Positions 1 through 9,292 are shown, counted from the first letter of the stretch. The stretch: 64,000 nt of DNA from Larsenimonas suaedae (GCF_023712105.1 NZ_JAMLJI010000001.1:558001-622000); one strand, 5' to 3'. Numbers and translations are program-made. Notes: generated from the letters alone by a model not told the origin.

Positions 1-2163
1 GTGCTGCTGCTGGCCATGGACGACTACGTCTGGGAAGGCGTCGCCGATTTCTTTCCGGCCAACCCGGCCAATGCCACAGGCCAGGTGCCAAGCACCCGCG
101 GCATCAATCTGGTCGAATTCAATGCCGACACTGAACAGGCCCTCGAGGACAGGATCACGGCGTTTCTTGACGCGCTGACCGCCGACACGGCCACCCCACG
201 TCTGGGGCATACCATCGCCCGCGGCCGCGCGTCGATTCAAAGGGTGTATGCCATGCGAAAGCGTGCGGTGGGCCTTCTGGGTAACGCCCGAGGTGAACGC
301 CGCCCGCTTCCGTTCGTGGAAGATACGGCCGTGCCGCCGGAGCGACTGGCCGACTACATTCAGGAGTTTCGGGATCTGCTCGATGGGTACGGGCTACAGT
401 ATGGAATGTTCGGACACGTGGACGCCGGCGTACTCCACGTTCGCCCGGCGCTCGACATGCGCGACCCGGCGCAGGCAGCCCTGATCCGCCCGATCTCCGA
501 TCAGGTGGCTGAGCTCACTCAAAGATACGGTGGCCTTCTATGGGGCGAGCATGGCAAGGGCATCCGCTCGGCCTACACGCCGGACTTTTTCGGCGAACTC
601 TATCCGCTGCTTCAACGCATCAAGGGCGCCTTCGACCCCGATAACCAGTTGAACCCCGGCAAGATCGCCACACCGCTCGAGTCCACGGATACGCTGCTCG
701 AGGTGGACGGGGTTACCTTTCGCGGCGAACTAGATCGGCCCATCGACGAGCAGGTATGGCGTCACTACTCAAGCGCGGTGTACTGCAACGGCAACGGCGC
801 CTGTTTCAACTATGACCCGAACGACGCCATGTGCCCGAGCTGGAAGGCGACCCGTGACCGCCGCCACTCCCCCAAGGGCCGGGCGATGCTGTTCAAGGAG
901 TGGCTACGCCGGGAAGACGCTGCCGGCCGCGACGTTCTTGCCGAGGCCGGCACGGCAAGGACCCTGTCGCCCTGGATGGCGCTTTCGCGACGGCTCAGGG
1001 CCCAGGTGTCGAACGCCACGTCTCGCGCCGGTGATACGTCGTTCGATCATGAGGTGTTTGATGCGATGGCAGGCTGCCTGTCGTGCAAGTCCTGCGCCGG
1101 TCAGTGTCCGATCAAGGTCGACGTACCGGATTTCAAAAGCCAGTTTCTCTCGATCTACGCACAACGCCATGGCCGCGTCCTGAAGGATTATCTGGTCGGT
1201 TATCTGGAGGCCATGCTGCCACTGGCGGCGAAGGCCGCGCCGGTCTACAACACGCTCATCACCAGCACACCCGGTCAAAAACTGTTCAAACGCCTCGGTC
1301 TTGTCGATACCCCGACCATTGATCGGGCGCCGCTTGACAAGGTTTTTGCACAGTGGGGCGTTCCACAGGCCACTCCGATCACACTGGCACGACTGAGCCC
1401 AGCGCAGCGCGCTCGAAGCGTGATCCTTGTGCAGGATGCGTTCACACGCTATTTCGACAGTCACGTCGTCCGCGACACCGTGACGCTGCTGCAAAAGCTC
1501 GACCTGAACGTACTGGTCGCCCCGTTCAGGCCCAATGGCAAGCCGTCTCAGGTCATGGGGCAACTGGGCCGCTTTGAAGCCACGGCGCGGATCAATGCTT
1601 CCCATTTAAACGCACTGGCCGACGTTGGCGTGCCGCTGGTGGGCGTCGACCCGGCCATGACCCTGACCTATCGTCAGGAGTACGTTAAGGCACTCGGCCC
1701 CGATGCGGTACCGGACGTGCTTCTGCTCCAGGAATGGCTACAGACACTCGCGCCGCGGTTCAAGCGGTTAAACCTCGATGCGCCGACATTCAAGCTTTTG
1801 AGCCACTGCACCGAACGCACCACTGCCGCCGGCAGCGCCAGCGGCTGGCAGGCAGTCTTCAAAGCGTTCGGCGTGCCCCTTGAGCTGGTGCCGACCGGGT
1901 GTTGCGGCATGTCCGGCACCTACGGCCATGAAACCGCCCACAAGGCCACTTCCGAGGCCATCTATGACCTTTCCTGGCGGCCTCTGGTCGAGACCGACGC
2001 GCCCGGCCAGCTACTGGCCACCGGCTACTCGTGCCGAAGCCAGGTCAAACGGTTTTCGAACACCACGCTCGAGCACCCGGTGCAGGCGCTTTTGAAGCTT
2101 GTGGCGCGCGCCGAAGTTCACACCGACGCATCGATGGGTCAATCCATTGCCTCCGATGCGTAA
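1..2163 (+). CDS. ydiJ: YdiJ-type FAD/Fe-S dehydrogenase, 5'-truncated
   Basis: These are the last 720 residues of a large flavin and iron-sulfur oxidoreductase of the YdiJ family. E. coli YdiJ is a D-2-hydroxyglutarate dehydrogenase of about 1,000 residues, so about 300 residues, including most of the FAD-binding domain, lie left of base 1. The frame is open to the edge, so the GTG at base 1 is probably internal. Seen, numbered from base 1: the end of the FAD-oxidase C domain (HGKG 184-187, NPGK from 218); a cysteine set at C262, C268 and C278; a ferredoxin-type CxxCxxCxxxCP at C359, C362, C365 and C369; and a C-terminal CCG domain ending in GCCGMSG. By family knowledge it oxidises a 2-hydroxyacid in the cytoplasm and passes electrons on through the Fe-S clusters. 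The exact substrate cannot be read from sequence. Confidence 0.88.
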   Translation: MLLLAMDDYVWEGVADFFPANPANATGQVPSTRGINLVEFNADTEQALEDRITAFLDALTADTATPRLGHTIARGRASIQRVYAMRKRAVGLLGNARGERRPLPFVEDTAVPPERLADYIQEFRDLLDGYGLQYGMFGHVDAGVLHVRPALDMRDPAQAALIRPISDQVAELTQRYGGLLWGEHGKGIRSAYTPDFFGELYPLLQRIKGAFDPDNQLNPGKIATPLESTDTLLEVDGVTFRGELDRPIDEQVWRHYSSAVYCNGNGACFNYDPNDAMCPSWKATRDRRHSPKGRAMLFKEWLRREDAAGRDVLAEAGTARTLSPWMALSRRLRAQVSNATSRAGDTSFDHEVFDAMAGCLSCKSCAGQCPIKVDVPDFKSQFLSIYAQRHGRVLKDYLVGYLEAMLPLAAKAAPVYNTLITSTPGQKLFKRLGLVDTPTIDRAPLDKVFAQWGVPQATPITLARLSPAQRARSVILVQDAFTRYFDSHVVRDTVTLLQKLDLNVLVAPFRPNGKPSQVMGQLGRFEATARINASHLNALADVGVPLVGVDPAMTLTYRQEYVKALGPDAVPDVLLLQEWLQTLAPRFKRLNLDAPTFKLLSHCTERTTAAGSASGWQAVFKAFGVPLELVPTGCCGMSGTYGHETAHKATSEAIYDLSWRPLVETDAPGQLLATGYSCRSQVKRFSNTTLEHPVQALLKLVARAEVHTDASMGQSIASDA

Positions 2164-2235
2164 GCCGGATAGGCTTGCGCCTTTTTACGCGTCAGCCATC
2201 CTTGCAATTCAGCCATCACTCGCCGGGGCCCTTGA

Positions 2236-4062
2236 ATGGAACATGCTGCACTCTATCTGTCCCTGATCGGACTTTTGGCACTGGTGTGCCAGTGGGTTGC
2301 CTGGAAGATGCGTCTGCCGGCCATCCTCCCCCTTTTGATCGCCGGCCTTCTGATCGGGCCAGCCAGCGGTGTTTTGAAACCTGATGAGCTGCTGGGCGAC
2401 CTGCTGTTTCCGCTGGTGTCGCTGTCCGTGGCGGTCATCCTGTTCGAGGGCAGTCTGACGCTTGACTACAAGGACCTTCGAGGCCACGGCCATACCGTGA
2501 GCCGACTGGTCACCTGGGGGGTGCTGGTGACGGGCCTGATCGGTACCGCCGCCGCGCACTGGCTTTTGGGCGTGTCATGGCAAATCGCGGCGGTGGCCGG
2601 CGCCGTGCTGGTCGTGACAGGGCCGACCGTCGTCACCCCGCTTCTACAAACGCTGCGCGCCAAGGGAAACCTGACTCAGATCCTTCGCTGGGAAGGCATC
2701 CTGATCGACCCGATCGGTGCCCTGCTTGCGGTTTTGGTGTATGAGTTTGTCGCGATCGGCCAGGATAACGGCGCCGCCTCGCACACGCTGCTTCTCTTTG
2801 CGAAAACGATTGGGCTCGGTTTCGGCGTCGGCGGCGTCGGGGGCTATATCTGGGGGCGTGTCCTTCGCAATTACTGGCTGCCGCAGAAGCTTCACAGCTT
2901 CGGTACCCTGATGGTGATGCTTGCGCTGTTCGCGGCCTCGAACACCCTGTTCGAAGAGTCCGGGCTTTTGACGGTGACCGTGCTCGGCATCTGGCTTGCC
3001 AACATGCGCGGTGTCCCTACCGCGCCGATCATCGAGTTCAAGGAAACCCTCTCGGTTCTTTTGATCTCGGGGCTTTTCATTCTCCTTGCCGCGCGCATTT
3101 CATCCGAGCAGCTCATGGCGCTGACGTGGCCCTACTGGCTGATGCTCGCGATCTTGATGTGGGTAGCCCGACCGCTGTCGGTCTGGGTCTGCACGATTGG
3201 AAGCGGTCTCAACTGGCGCGAGAAGGCGCTGCTTGCGTGGTTATCGCCACGCGGAATCGTTGCCGCCGCCGTGGCCTCGCTGTTTGCGATCAAGCTTGAA
3301 AAGGCCGGTGTCGAAGGCGCCGAAACGCTGGTGCCGATCACGTTTCTTGTCATTATCGGCACCGTCGTCATTCAAAGCCTGCTGTCTCAGCCCATCGTTC
3401 GTCTGCTCAAGGTCAGCGAGCCGCCCCCTACCGGGTTTCTGATTCTCGGCGCCAACCCGGTCGCGCGCGCCATTGCACGCGTGCTGGTCGATCTCGGTTT
3501 TACCGTTCGTCTGACGGACACAAGCTGGGACGCCGTGCAGGAGGCGCGCATGGCAGGGCTTCCGGTCTATTATGGCAATCCGCTGTCGGAGCACGCCATT
3601 CAGCATCTTGAATTGACCGGCATCGGCCGATTGCTGCCGCTCTCGCCCTACCGCGAACTCAATAACCTGGCCGGGCTTCACTTCGAGCACATCCTGGGCC
3701 ATGGCAACGTGTTTCGACTGTCTGAAGATACCGGCAAGCAGGCCAAGCGTCAGCAGGACAAGGCGCTCGGGCACCTGCCGCTGCTGTTCGATCAGGAAGC
3801 GTCCTACGCAAAGCTTGCAAGCCTTATCGCCCACGGCGGCGAAGTGCGAACGGCAAGCATCACCGACAACTTCAGCATGGCCGACTACGAAGCTGCCCAT
3901 GGCGGCCGGTTGATACCGCTGTTTGTACTGTCGGCACAGGGCAAGCTGCGCGTGGCTCAGGCCGGTTCAGCGCTCGCGCCCAAGGCCGGTGATCGACTCG
4001 TGAGCCTGATCCTGCCGGACTCGCCGGAAATGGAGCGCCGCAAACCCGCGGAAACCGTGTAG
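2236..4062 (+). CDS. Cation:proton antiporter (CPA1-type) with TrkA-N-like tail
   Basis: A 608-residue inner-membrane protein. Residues 1 to about 390 form a run of hydrophobic helices typical of the Na+/H+ exchanger (CPA) fold, with the helix-breaking stretch [12 protein letters not shown] in the region where this family binds ions. From about residue 400 ([14 protein letters not shown]) comes a Rossmann-like segment resembling TrkA-N/RCK domains, then an unassigned C-terminal extension to residue 608. The family exchanges Na+ or K+ for protons. The soluble tail suggests gating by a nucleotide, but its glycine motif is degenerate (GANPVA rather than GxGxxG), so NAD binding is uncertain. It starts 73 bases after the ydiJ stop with only a weak ribosome-binding site. 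Ion specificity cannot be told from sequence. Confidence 0.85.
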   Translation: MEHAALYLSLIGLLALVCQWVAWKMRLPAILPLLIAGLLIGPASGVLKPDELLGDLLFPLVSLSVAVILFEGSLTLDYKDLRGHGHTVSRLVTWGVLVTGLIGTAAAHWLLGVSWQIAAVAGAVLVVTGPTVVTPLLQTLRAKGNLTQILRWEGILIDPIGALLAVLVYEFVAIGQDNGAASHTLLLFAKTIGLGFGVGGVGGYIWGRVLRNYWLPQKLHSFGTLMVMLALFAASNTLFEESGLLTVTVLGIWLANMRGVPTAPIIEFKETLSVLLISGLFILLAARISSEQLMALTWPYWLMLAILMWVARPLSVWVCTIGSGLNWREKALLAWLSPRGIVAAAVASLFAIKLEKAGVEGAETLVPITFLVIIGTVVIQSLLSQPIVRLLKVSEPPPTGFLILGANPVARAIARVLVDLGFTVRLTDTSWDAVQEARMAGLPVYYGNPLSEHAIQHLELTGIGRLLPLSPYRELNNLAGLHFEHILGHGNVFRLSEDTGKQAKRQQDKALGHLPLLFDQEASYAKLASLIAHGGEVRTASITDNFSMADYEAAHGGRLIPLFVLSAQGKLRVAQAGSALAPKAGDRLVSLILPDSPEMERRKPAETV

Positions 4063-4105
4063 AGAGACAGCGCTCGCCAGACACACGACGCGTCGAGTAA
4101 GGTAC

Positions 4106-4135
4106 GTAAATGCTGTCGAGGCCGACAGCATTTAC
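4106..4135 (+). terminator. Perfect 13-bp hairpin between antiporter and nupC
   Basis: Two perfect 13-base arms (4106-4118 and 4123-4135) flank a 4-base loop AGGC. No long T-run follows on either strand (only TTT within the arm, then ACC), so it is not a textbook terminator. It may end antiporter transcription, protect a 3' end, or act as an operator or leader element for nupC, whose start codon is 36 bases downstream. The hairpin is certain; its role is inferred. Confidence 0.45.
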
Positions 4136-4171
4136 CACACCAACAACAAACAACAGCTGTGGAGAAACGCT

Positions 4172-5413
4172 ATGGGCGCCATCATGGGCCTAGTCGGTGT
4201 CATTACCGTACTGGTCATCGCCTTTGCATTGTGCGAAAACCGCAAGGCCATCAAATACCGAACCGTTCTGGGCGCGTTTGCCATTCAGGCAGGCCTTGGC
4301 ATGTTCGTACTCTATACCCCTGCCGGCAAGACCGTGCTGCTGGCGATGTCAAACGGCGTTCAGAACGTAATGGACGCAAGCCAGGCCGGCATCGAGTTCG
4401 TCTTTGGCGGCCTGGTCTCGGACCAGATGTTCGAGCTTTTCGGCGGCGGCGGCTTCATCTTCGCCTTCCGCGTACTGCCTTTTATTGTCTTCTTCTCCTC
4501 CCTGATTGCCGTGCTTTACTACCTGGGCGTCATGCGCTGGATCATCATGATCCTCGGCGGGTTTCTGCAAAAAGTGCTTGGCACCAGCCGTCCGGAGTCG
4601 CTGTCGGCGGCAGCGAACATCTTCGTCGGTCAGACCGAGGCGCCACTGGTCGTTCGACCGTTCGTCAACAACATGACCCGCTCGGAGCTGTTTGCGGTCA
4701 TGTGTGGCGGCCTTGCAAGTGTTGCCGGTTCGGTACTGGGCGGGTACGCCGCCATGGGGGTCGATCTGAACTACTTGATCGCCGCCTCGTTCATGGCAGC
4801 GCCTGGCGGTCTCTTGATGGCCAAGTTGATCATTCCCGAAACCGAAACGCCCAAACAGGATCTGGAAAACCTCGACGGCAAGATGGAGGATGACGCCGCC
4901 AATGTGATCGATGCCGCCGCCGAAGGCGCCAGTGCCGGCCTGCAGCTCGCGCTCAACGTCGGCGCCATGCTATTGGCGTTCGTTGGCCTGATCGCGCTTG
5001 CCAACATCCTGCTTGGCGGCATCGGCGGCTGGTTCGGCTTCGAGGACCTGACGCTTCAACAGATTCTCGGCTACTGCTTTGCCCCGCTTGCCTTCCTGAT
5101 CGGGGTGCCCTGGCATGAAGCCGTCACGGCGGGCAGCTTTATCGGTCAAAAAATCATCCTCAACGAGTTCGTGGCCTTTGCCAATTTCACCGACATCGGT
5201 ACGGCGCTGTCTGAACACAGCAAGGCGATCGTGACCTTTGCGCTGTGCGGGTTTGCCAATCTATCCTCCATTGCCATTTTGATGGGCGGGCTGGGTGTCA
5301 TGGCGCCCGACCGCCGAGGCGACATCGCGCGTCTTGGTATAAAAGCCGTCATGGCGGGGACGCTTTCAAACCTGATGAGCGCCTCGCTTGCCGGGCTGTT
5401 TTTATCCTTGTAA
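4172..5413 (+). CDS. nupC: Concentrative nucleoside transporter (CNT family)
   Basis: A 413-residue polytopic inner-membrane protein of the CNT/NupC family, which imports nucleosides with H+ or Na+. Seen: an N-terminal three-helix part, the family stretch [15 protein letters not shown] around residue 150, a central charged loop at about 230-247, and the C-terminal half with [15 protein letters not shown] and a long helix region ending LAGLFLSL. The length matches E. coli NupC (about 400). The start is supported by GGAG at 4161-4164, 8 bases ahead of the ATG. Hairpins flank the gene on both sides, so it is probably monocistronic. A Tsx-like nucleoside porin lies about 32 kb away and could supply substrate across the outer membrane. 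Whether it couples to H+ or Na+ is not visible. Confidence 0.92.
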   Translation: MGAIMGLVGVITVLVIAFALCENRKAIKYRTVLGAFAIQAGLGMFVLYTPAGKTVLLAMSNGVQNVMDASQAGIEFVFGGLVSDQMFELFGGGGFIFAFRVLPFIVFFSSLIAVLYYLGVMRWIIMILGGFLQKVLGTSRPESLSAAANIFVGQTEAPLVVRPFVNNMTRSELFAVMCGGLASVAGSVLGGYAAMGVDLNYLIAASFMAAPGGLLMAKLIIPETETPKQDLENLDGKMEDDAANVIDAAAEGASAGLQLALNVGAMLLAFVGLIALANILLGGIGGWFGFEDLTLQQILGYCFAPLAFLIGVPWHEAVTAGSFIGQKIILNEFVAFANFTDIGTALSEHSKAIVTFALCGFANLSSIAILMGGLGVMAPDRRGDIARLGIKAVMAGTLSNLMSASLAGLFLSL

Positions 5414-5446
5414 CACCAAGGCCGCGTTTACCGTTAACCACGTGCT

Positions 5447-5478
5447 CGTCGGGCCCTGATGTCAATCAGGGCCCGACG
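5447..5478 (+). terminator. 14-bp perfect hairpin between nupC and cobO
   Basis: Arms CGTCGGGCCCTGAT (5447-5460) and its exact complement (5465-5478) surround the loop GTCA. No T-run follows; the next bases lead straight into the cobO ribosome-binding site (AAGGAG near 5485). It most likely ends nupC transcription or separates the two messages. Its closeness to the cobO initiation region means a leader role cannot be excluded. Confidence 0.5.
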
Positions 5479-5498
5479 TCGTTCAAGGAGAGATCGTC

Positions 5499-6101
5499 AT
5501 GAGTGATGAACGAAACCACCGCCACAAACGCGCGATGGAAAAACTGAAAGCGCGCGTCGATGAACGTGTCGCGTCCGCCGATGAAGAGCGGGGTCAGATT
5601 CTTATAAATACGGGCAATGGCAAGGGCAAGACTACCGCCGCCTGGGGCACGGTGACTCGAGCGCTCGGCTATGGCTATACCTGCGGTGTGGTTCAGTTCA
5701 TAAAAGGCACGTGGGAGTGCGGTGAGCGCAACCGCCTCGAGGAGGATTCAAACCTGCACGTGGTGACCATGGCCACCGGATTCACCTGGGATACACAGGA
5801 CCGCGACGCTGACCGCGCGGCGTGTCAATCGGTGTGGCAGCAGGCCGAGGCAATGCTTTCGGATGCCAACATGTACCTGGTCGTGCTCGATGAGATCACG
5901 TACATGCTCAAGTTCGGCTATCTGGAGATTGATGTGGTGCTGGAGGCACTTGCCCATCGGCCCAGGGAGCAGACGGTGATCATTACCGGGCGCAACGCCC
6001 ACCGAGACTTGATGGGCGTGGCCGATACCATTACCGACATGCAGGAAACCCGGCACGCCTTCAATCATGGGCTGAAGGCCCGCCGGGGGATCGACTACTG
6101 A
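5499..6101 (+). CDS. cobO: Corrinoid adenosyltransferase (CobA/CobO/BtuR type)
   Basis: A 200-residue cytoplasmic enzyme that transfers adenosyl from ATP to the cobalt of corrinoids, giving adenosylcobalamin precursors. Seen: the unusual P-loop GNGKGKTTAAWG from residue 39, the following VQFIKG segment, VVLDEITYMLKFGY with its acidic Walker-B-like pair, and ITGRNAH near 165-170. Length equals E. coli BtuR (196). The ATG at 5499 has a strong AAGGAG site 8 bases upstream. No other cobalamin gene lies in the window, so it may serve salvage. It converges on the reverse-strand binding protein with a 6-base gap. I see no B12-riboswitch-like leader; only about 85 bases separate it from nupC. Confidence 0.93.
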   Translation: MSDERNHRHKRAMEKLKARVDERVASADEERGQILINTGNGKGKTTAAWGTVTRALGYGYTCGVVQFIKGTWECGERNRLEEDSNLHVVTMATGFTWDTQDRDADRAACQSVWQQAEAMLSDANMYLVVLDEITYMLKFGYLEIDVVLEALAHRPREQTVIITGRNAHRDLMGVADTITDMQETRHAFNHGLKARRGIDY

Positions 6102-6107
6102 GCGCGC

Positions 6108-7238
6108 TTACGCGTCCGTATCGCTCGGATCATCGATCCAGAGACTGCCCGTCAGCGGCACTGCCGCAAACTTCTTATTGATGGCGTCAAGCGTTGCAGT
6201 AGGGTCGAGCTCACCAAACACGTCGGGATGAATCCATTTGGCCAGAAGCTCGAGGACAACGATGTTGTACGGCGTATTGATCAAGTGGTGATAAAGCCCA
6301 TGGACGCGGTGATGCTTGACCGCCGCCAGCTGAGCGATTGCGTCTCGGCTGGTCACGCGCTTGAGCGAGGCACGCGCTTTCTCGATCGGTTCGAACGGGC
6401 CGAGCACCATGCCGGGCGTTCCCTCGAGATAGGAGCCGCCGGTGGCGATGTAGATGTCGGGCTGGCTTGCAAGAATATATTCAGGCGTCAAGAGACCGCT
6501 TTTGCCCTTGAGGGTCCGCCCCCCTAGGTTCTCGCCACCCACTAGATCGATGAACCCCTGAAAGCTGCCATCGCCCGGTGAGTAACAGCAGGCGTGCATG
6601 CCCGCGGCGTGAGCCTCTAAAAAGATCAGCGGTTTGGGGGTAGACGGATCAATGCCTTCAGCAAGTGTCGCGACTTCCTGTCGCTTGGCCCGGTAGAACG
6701 TGGCAAACCGCTCATACTCGGCGTCACGACCGATCAGCTTGGCCATGATTTGAAGGCTCTTGAGCGTATCCTGGGCCGGGTCGGTTGCAAAATCCACATA
6801 GACCAGCGTGATGCCGGCGGCCTCGAGCTGGCGCTCGAGCAAGGTATTTTCCGATGGCGGCGTCTGTGAGCGGCTCAGGATGACCACGTCCGGGCGCAGG
6901 GAAATGATCTTTTCAACAGAAAGATCTGATGCGCCCTGCCCGCTGCCGACCGTCGGAATCGTTTCGAGCTTGGGCAGTGCCTCGGTGAATCGCCGGTAGA
7001 TGTTCTTGTAGCGCTTGAAATCACTGCCCCAGCCAACCAGTACATCGCTTGGCTGCGGCGTAAGTAGCGACAGCGCAATGACGTTACGCCCCTCGCCAAG
7101 AATCACCCGCTTGGCAGGCGCCTCAAGCGATACATGGCGCCCGGTCACGTCAGTTACGTCCAACGCCCACACCTTCAAAGGCGTCAGCAGTATAAAAAAA
7201 ACGGCCATGCACAGGCCGAAACAATACCTCATGATCAT
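6108..7238 (-). CDS. Periplasmic ABC binding protein, iron-siderophore/cobalamin type
   Basis: A 376-residue secreted binding protein of the TroA/Peripla_BP_2 superfamily, which delivers Fe3+-siderophores, haem or cobalamin to an ABC importer. Seen: a signal peptide with hydrophobic core AVFFILL and likely cleavage after VWA (about residue 25); an N-terminal DVTGR...PAKRVILGEG lobe; LRPDVVILSRS; a long linker helix at about 150-190; and a second lobe with SFQGFIDLVGGENLGG. It is longer than BtuF (about 270) and has adjacent cysteines C217-C218 in HACCYSPG. No permease or ATPase gene is in the window, so it is an orphan or serves a distant transporter. It follows the esterase gene by 24 bases, so the two are probably co-transcribed. 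Ligand unknown; the esterase partner favours a siderophore, cobO next door weakly favours a corrinoid. Confidence 0.82.
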   Translation of the reverse strand: MIMRYCFGLCMAVFFILLTPLKVWALDVTDVTGRHVSLEAPAKRVILGEGRNVIALSLLTPQPSDVLVGWGSDFKRYKNIYRRFTEALPKLETIPTVGSGQGASDLSVEKIISLRPDVVILSRSQTPPSENTLLERQLEAAGITLVYVDFATDPAQDTLKSLQIMAKLIGRDAEYERFATFYRAKRQEVATLAEGIDPSTPKPLIFLEAHAAGMHACCYSPGDGSFQGFIDLVGGENLGGRTLKGKSGLLTPEYILASQPDIYIATGGSYLEGTPGMVLGPFEPIEKARASLKRVTSRDAIAQLAAVKHHRVHGLYHHLINTPYNIVVLELLAKWIHPDVFGELDPTATLDAINKKFAAVPLTGSLWIDDPSDTDA

Positions 7239-7262
7239 GTATGTCCTGAACGTTTTGTGGCT

Positions 7263-8264
7263 TTAGCCGGCATCCGGCGACAGGATAAAGTGCAAGGCGC
7301 GATTCAATGCAACAAGCAACACGGTACGGTGATACTCCTGCGGAAAGACGATCGCGGTCGCACTGAGCCGTTTAGTATCAAGCATGTTGAGGCGCTGAGC
7401 GAGCGCTTTGGCGTTGTTGGTCATTTGATGTTCACGTCGGCGGGCGGCCACTTCACTGGCGTTGGCCTCCTTGCGCTCCGACGGGGACAGCGCCTGCTCG
7501 TACTCGCCTACGGTGAGCAGTACCCGCACCGGGTTGGTGGCATCGATCGCCTTGGGAGTAAACGCCTGCTCAAGCTGTTCCATGACACCATTGCCCCACC
7601 AGAGCGACGGGCTCGCCGCAATGTACTGCTGAAAGGCATCGGGGTGGCGAAACAAGGTGGTCAGCGCGAACAATGCGCCGTAGGAATGCCCGAACAGCGC
7701 CTGACGCTGGGTATTGATCGGATAACGGGACTCGATGGTGGGCTTCAGTGTCTGCTCGATAAAGCGATAGAACCGCTCGGCACCGCCGTAGGCCACCGGC
7801 TTCCCCTCACGCGTCACCGAGGTGCGCTCGCCCGGAGCCGGCATGGGCGTATAGTCGTGCGCCCGGCGCACCATATCGAAGGGGTCGGCGTGCGGATACC
7901 CGATGCCGACGATGACGGCTGCGGGCAAGCCACCGTGGGCCGCGGCCTGCTGTAGTCGAAATGCCTCGACAGCGATCGGGAAGGTCGCATTGCCATCGAG
8001 CAGATAAATAACCGGAAAACCACCTGGAGGTGCCTTTACATCCGGCACGTACGTCATGATCGAATACGCTTGATCGGATGCGTTGTGAAGGGTAAACGTT
8101 TTGGTATCCGGTATCGACATGGCGGACGAGGAATCCGCATTGGACGCCGCCTGCGCCTGAGAGGCGCCGACACTGATAGCCCCTGACAGGAGCGACATCA
8201 CCAACACACAGACTTTGTACGATTTCTTTTTAGATATGTAATCGATTATCGTTTTCATCAACAT
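7263..8264 (-). CDS. Secreted alpha/beta-hydrolase, IroE/esterase-D-like
   Basis: A 333-residue putative esterase exported by a signal peptide (hydrophobic CVLVMSLLSGAISVG, cleavage near AQA at about 37-39). Seen: oxyanion region VIYLLDGNATF, nucleophile elbow GHSYG with S194, the family stretch AASPSLWW near 217-223, and the catalytic histidine candidate H312 in EYHR. This arrangement is that of the IroE/BesA/Fes-related esterases, which hydrolyse ferric siderophores or other esters, here presumably in the periplasm. Two starts are close together: ATG at 8264 and ATG at 8258. The second has better spacing from AAGAG, so the protein may be two residues shorter. It heads a likely two-gene unit with the binding protein. 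Substrate is unproven. Confidence 0.8.
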   Translation of the reverse strand: MLMKTIIDYISKKKSYKVCVLVMSLLSGAISVGASQAQAASNADSSSAMSIPDTKTFTLHNASDQAYSIMTYVPDVKAPPGGFPVIYLLDGNATFPIAVEAFRLQQAAAHGGLPAAVIVGIGYPHADPFDMVRRAHDYTPMPAPGERTSVTREGKPVAYGGAERFYRFIEQTLKPTIESRYPINTQRQALFGHSYGALFALTTLFRHPDAFQQYIAASPSLWWGNGVMEQLEQAFTPKAIDATNPVRVLLTVGEYEQALSPSERKEANASEVAARRREHQMTNNAKALAQRLNMLDTKRLSATAIVFPQEYHRTVLLVALNRALHFILSPDAG

Positions 8265-8296
8265 CGTACTCTTATGCTACTCCAATGCCGTGGTTA

Positions 8297-8320
8297 TGCA
8301 TTTTCTCTTTTCGTAATGCA
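8297..8320. promoter_or_regulatory. Candidate operator TGCATT-N12-AATGCA
   Basis: In the 199-base AT-rich gap between the divergent esterase and SIMPL genes, TGCATT (8297-8302) and AATGCA (8315-8320) form an inverted repeat with centres 18 bases apart. The hexamer ATGCAT occurs at 8296 and 8316, two helical turns apart. It resembles a dimeric regulator site, but I recognise no family consensus and found no convincing Fur box. Confidence 0.25.
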
Positions 8321-8463
8321 TGACTGTACATGGCCCTGTTCATGCACTACTAAAAGTAACACTGTTCGACACATAAAAGTGTGCTGAAACCGGTAACCCA
8401 CAATATTTCGTCACATTAAATTACAGGTTACAACGATGTGACCATTACCTTTAGGGAGACCCT

Positions 8464-9201
8464 ATGCGTATATACCGTAACGCCTGCAGCGTCATCGCGC
8501 TATGCCTGCTTCCCCTGCCCGCGCTGGCGGTCGATGCACCCCAGCCAACCGGCATCGATGTCAGCGCCAGTGCATCCGTTAACACCGTACCGGACAAGGC
8601 AACGCTTCAGGCGGAGCTACAGGAGACGACGCCTTACGCCACGTCAGACACTCCGACGGAACAGGCGTTCCAATCGGCACGCAAGCGGCTGACCGAGCGC
8701 TCAAACCGCCTGATGAAGCAGTTAAACGCATTCGGTCTTGATAGCAAGGCGTTATCAGCCGGCACGCTCACAATTCATCAGCAGCAGCAAAGCCGAGGCA
8801 ACGATGAAACGCCCCAGAGCCGGATGGTGCTGTCACGGCCAATCGGCATCGAACTCGACCAGCTGGATCAACTCTCGAAGGTTGTCAGCCTGCTCCTCGA
8901 TGCCAAGGTAGACCGACTGAGCCCGCCAACGTTTGACAGCAGCCAGCGTGAGACGCTCGAACTCGAGGCACTTTCCAAGGCGGTCGAGCGGGCGCGCCAG
9001 AAAGCATCGGCCATCGCCAAGTCAGGCAAGCTCGAACTTGGCGCGATGACCTACGTCGATGCCCAGACACCCTCGGTGGGCCCCATGCGAAGCTACATGA
9101 GCGAAGCCCGCATGGCCAAGGCCAGTGATTTGGACCTTTCCCCGGGATTGATCGAGATCAACACAAAGGTCTCGACCCGGTGGGCCATCAGCGGCCAATG
9201 A
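8464..9201 (+). CDS. SIMPL-domain (DUF541/YggE-like) periplasmic protein
   Basis: A 245-residue exported protein. Residues 1-22 form a signal peptide (core ALCLLPLPALA) and the rest is a single SIMPL domain: a beta-rich start IDVSASASVNTVPDKATLQAEL, a helical middle around the repeated 3-residue register at 70-95, and the ending YMSEARMAKASD...PGLIEINTKVSTRW, which is typical of the family. E. coli YggE (246 aa) is the nearest known relative in length. It is linked to envelope and oxidative stress, but no biochemical activity is established. The ATG is preceded by AGGGAG with good spacing. It faces the esterase gene divergently and is closed by a strong terminator at 9220-9245. Confidence 0.85.
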   Translation: MRIYRNACSVIALCLLPLPALAVDAPQPTGIDVSASASVNTVPDKATLQAELQETTPYATSDTPTEQAFQSARKRLTERSNRLMKQLNAFGLDSKALSAGTLTIHQQQQSRGNDETPQSRMVLSRPIGIELDQLDQLSKVVSLLLDAKVDRLSPPTFDSSQRETLELEALSKAVERARQKASAIAKSGKLELGAMTYVDAQTPSVGPMRSYMSEARMAKASDLDLSPGLIEINTKVSTRWAISGQ

Positions 9202-9219
9202 GCGTAAAAGTACGAACGA

Positions 9220-9245
9220 AAAAAGCCCCGATACCGGGGCTTTTT
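9220..9245. terminator. Bidirectional intrinsic terminator
   Basis: Stem AAAAAGCCCCG (9220-9230), loop ATAC, and exact complement (9235-9245), with A- and T-tracts on both sides. It can end both the SIMPL gene (forward) and the NSS transporter gene (reverse, stop at 9293). Confidence 0.92.
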
Positions 9246-9292
9246 ATTTACGCGCGTTTTTTGCAGGCGTTCGTTTTCAGACACCGCGTCGC

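Noticed and set aside
5414-5498. Cobalamin riboswitch before cobO
   Set aside because: Only 85 bases are available, mostly a simple hairpin; no B12-box was seen.
8240-8260. Fur-box-like GAAAACGATAATCGATTAC at the esterase start
   Set aside because: About 13 of 19 bases match, but the third hexamer fails and it lies within the first codons; not enough to claim iron control.
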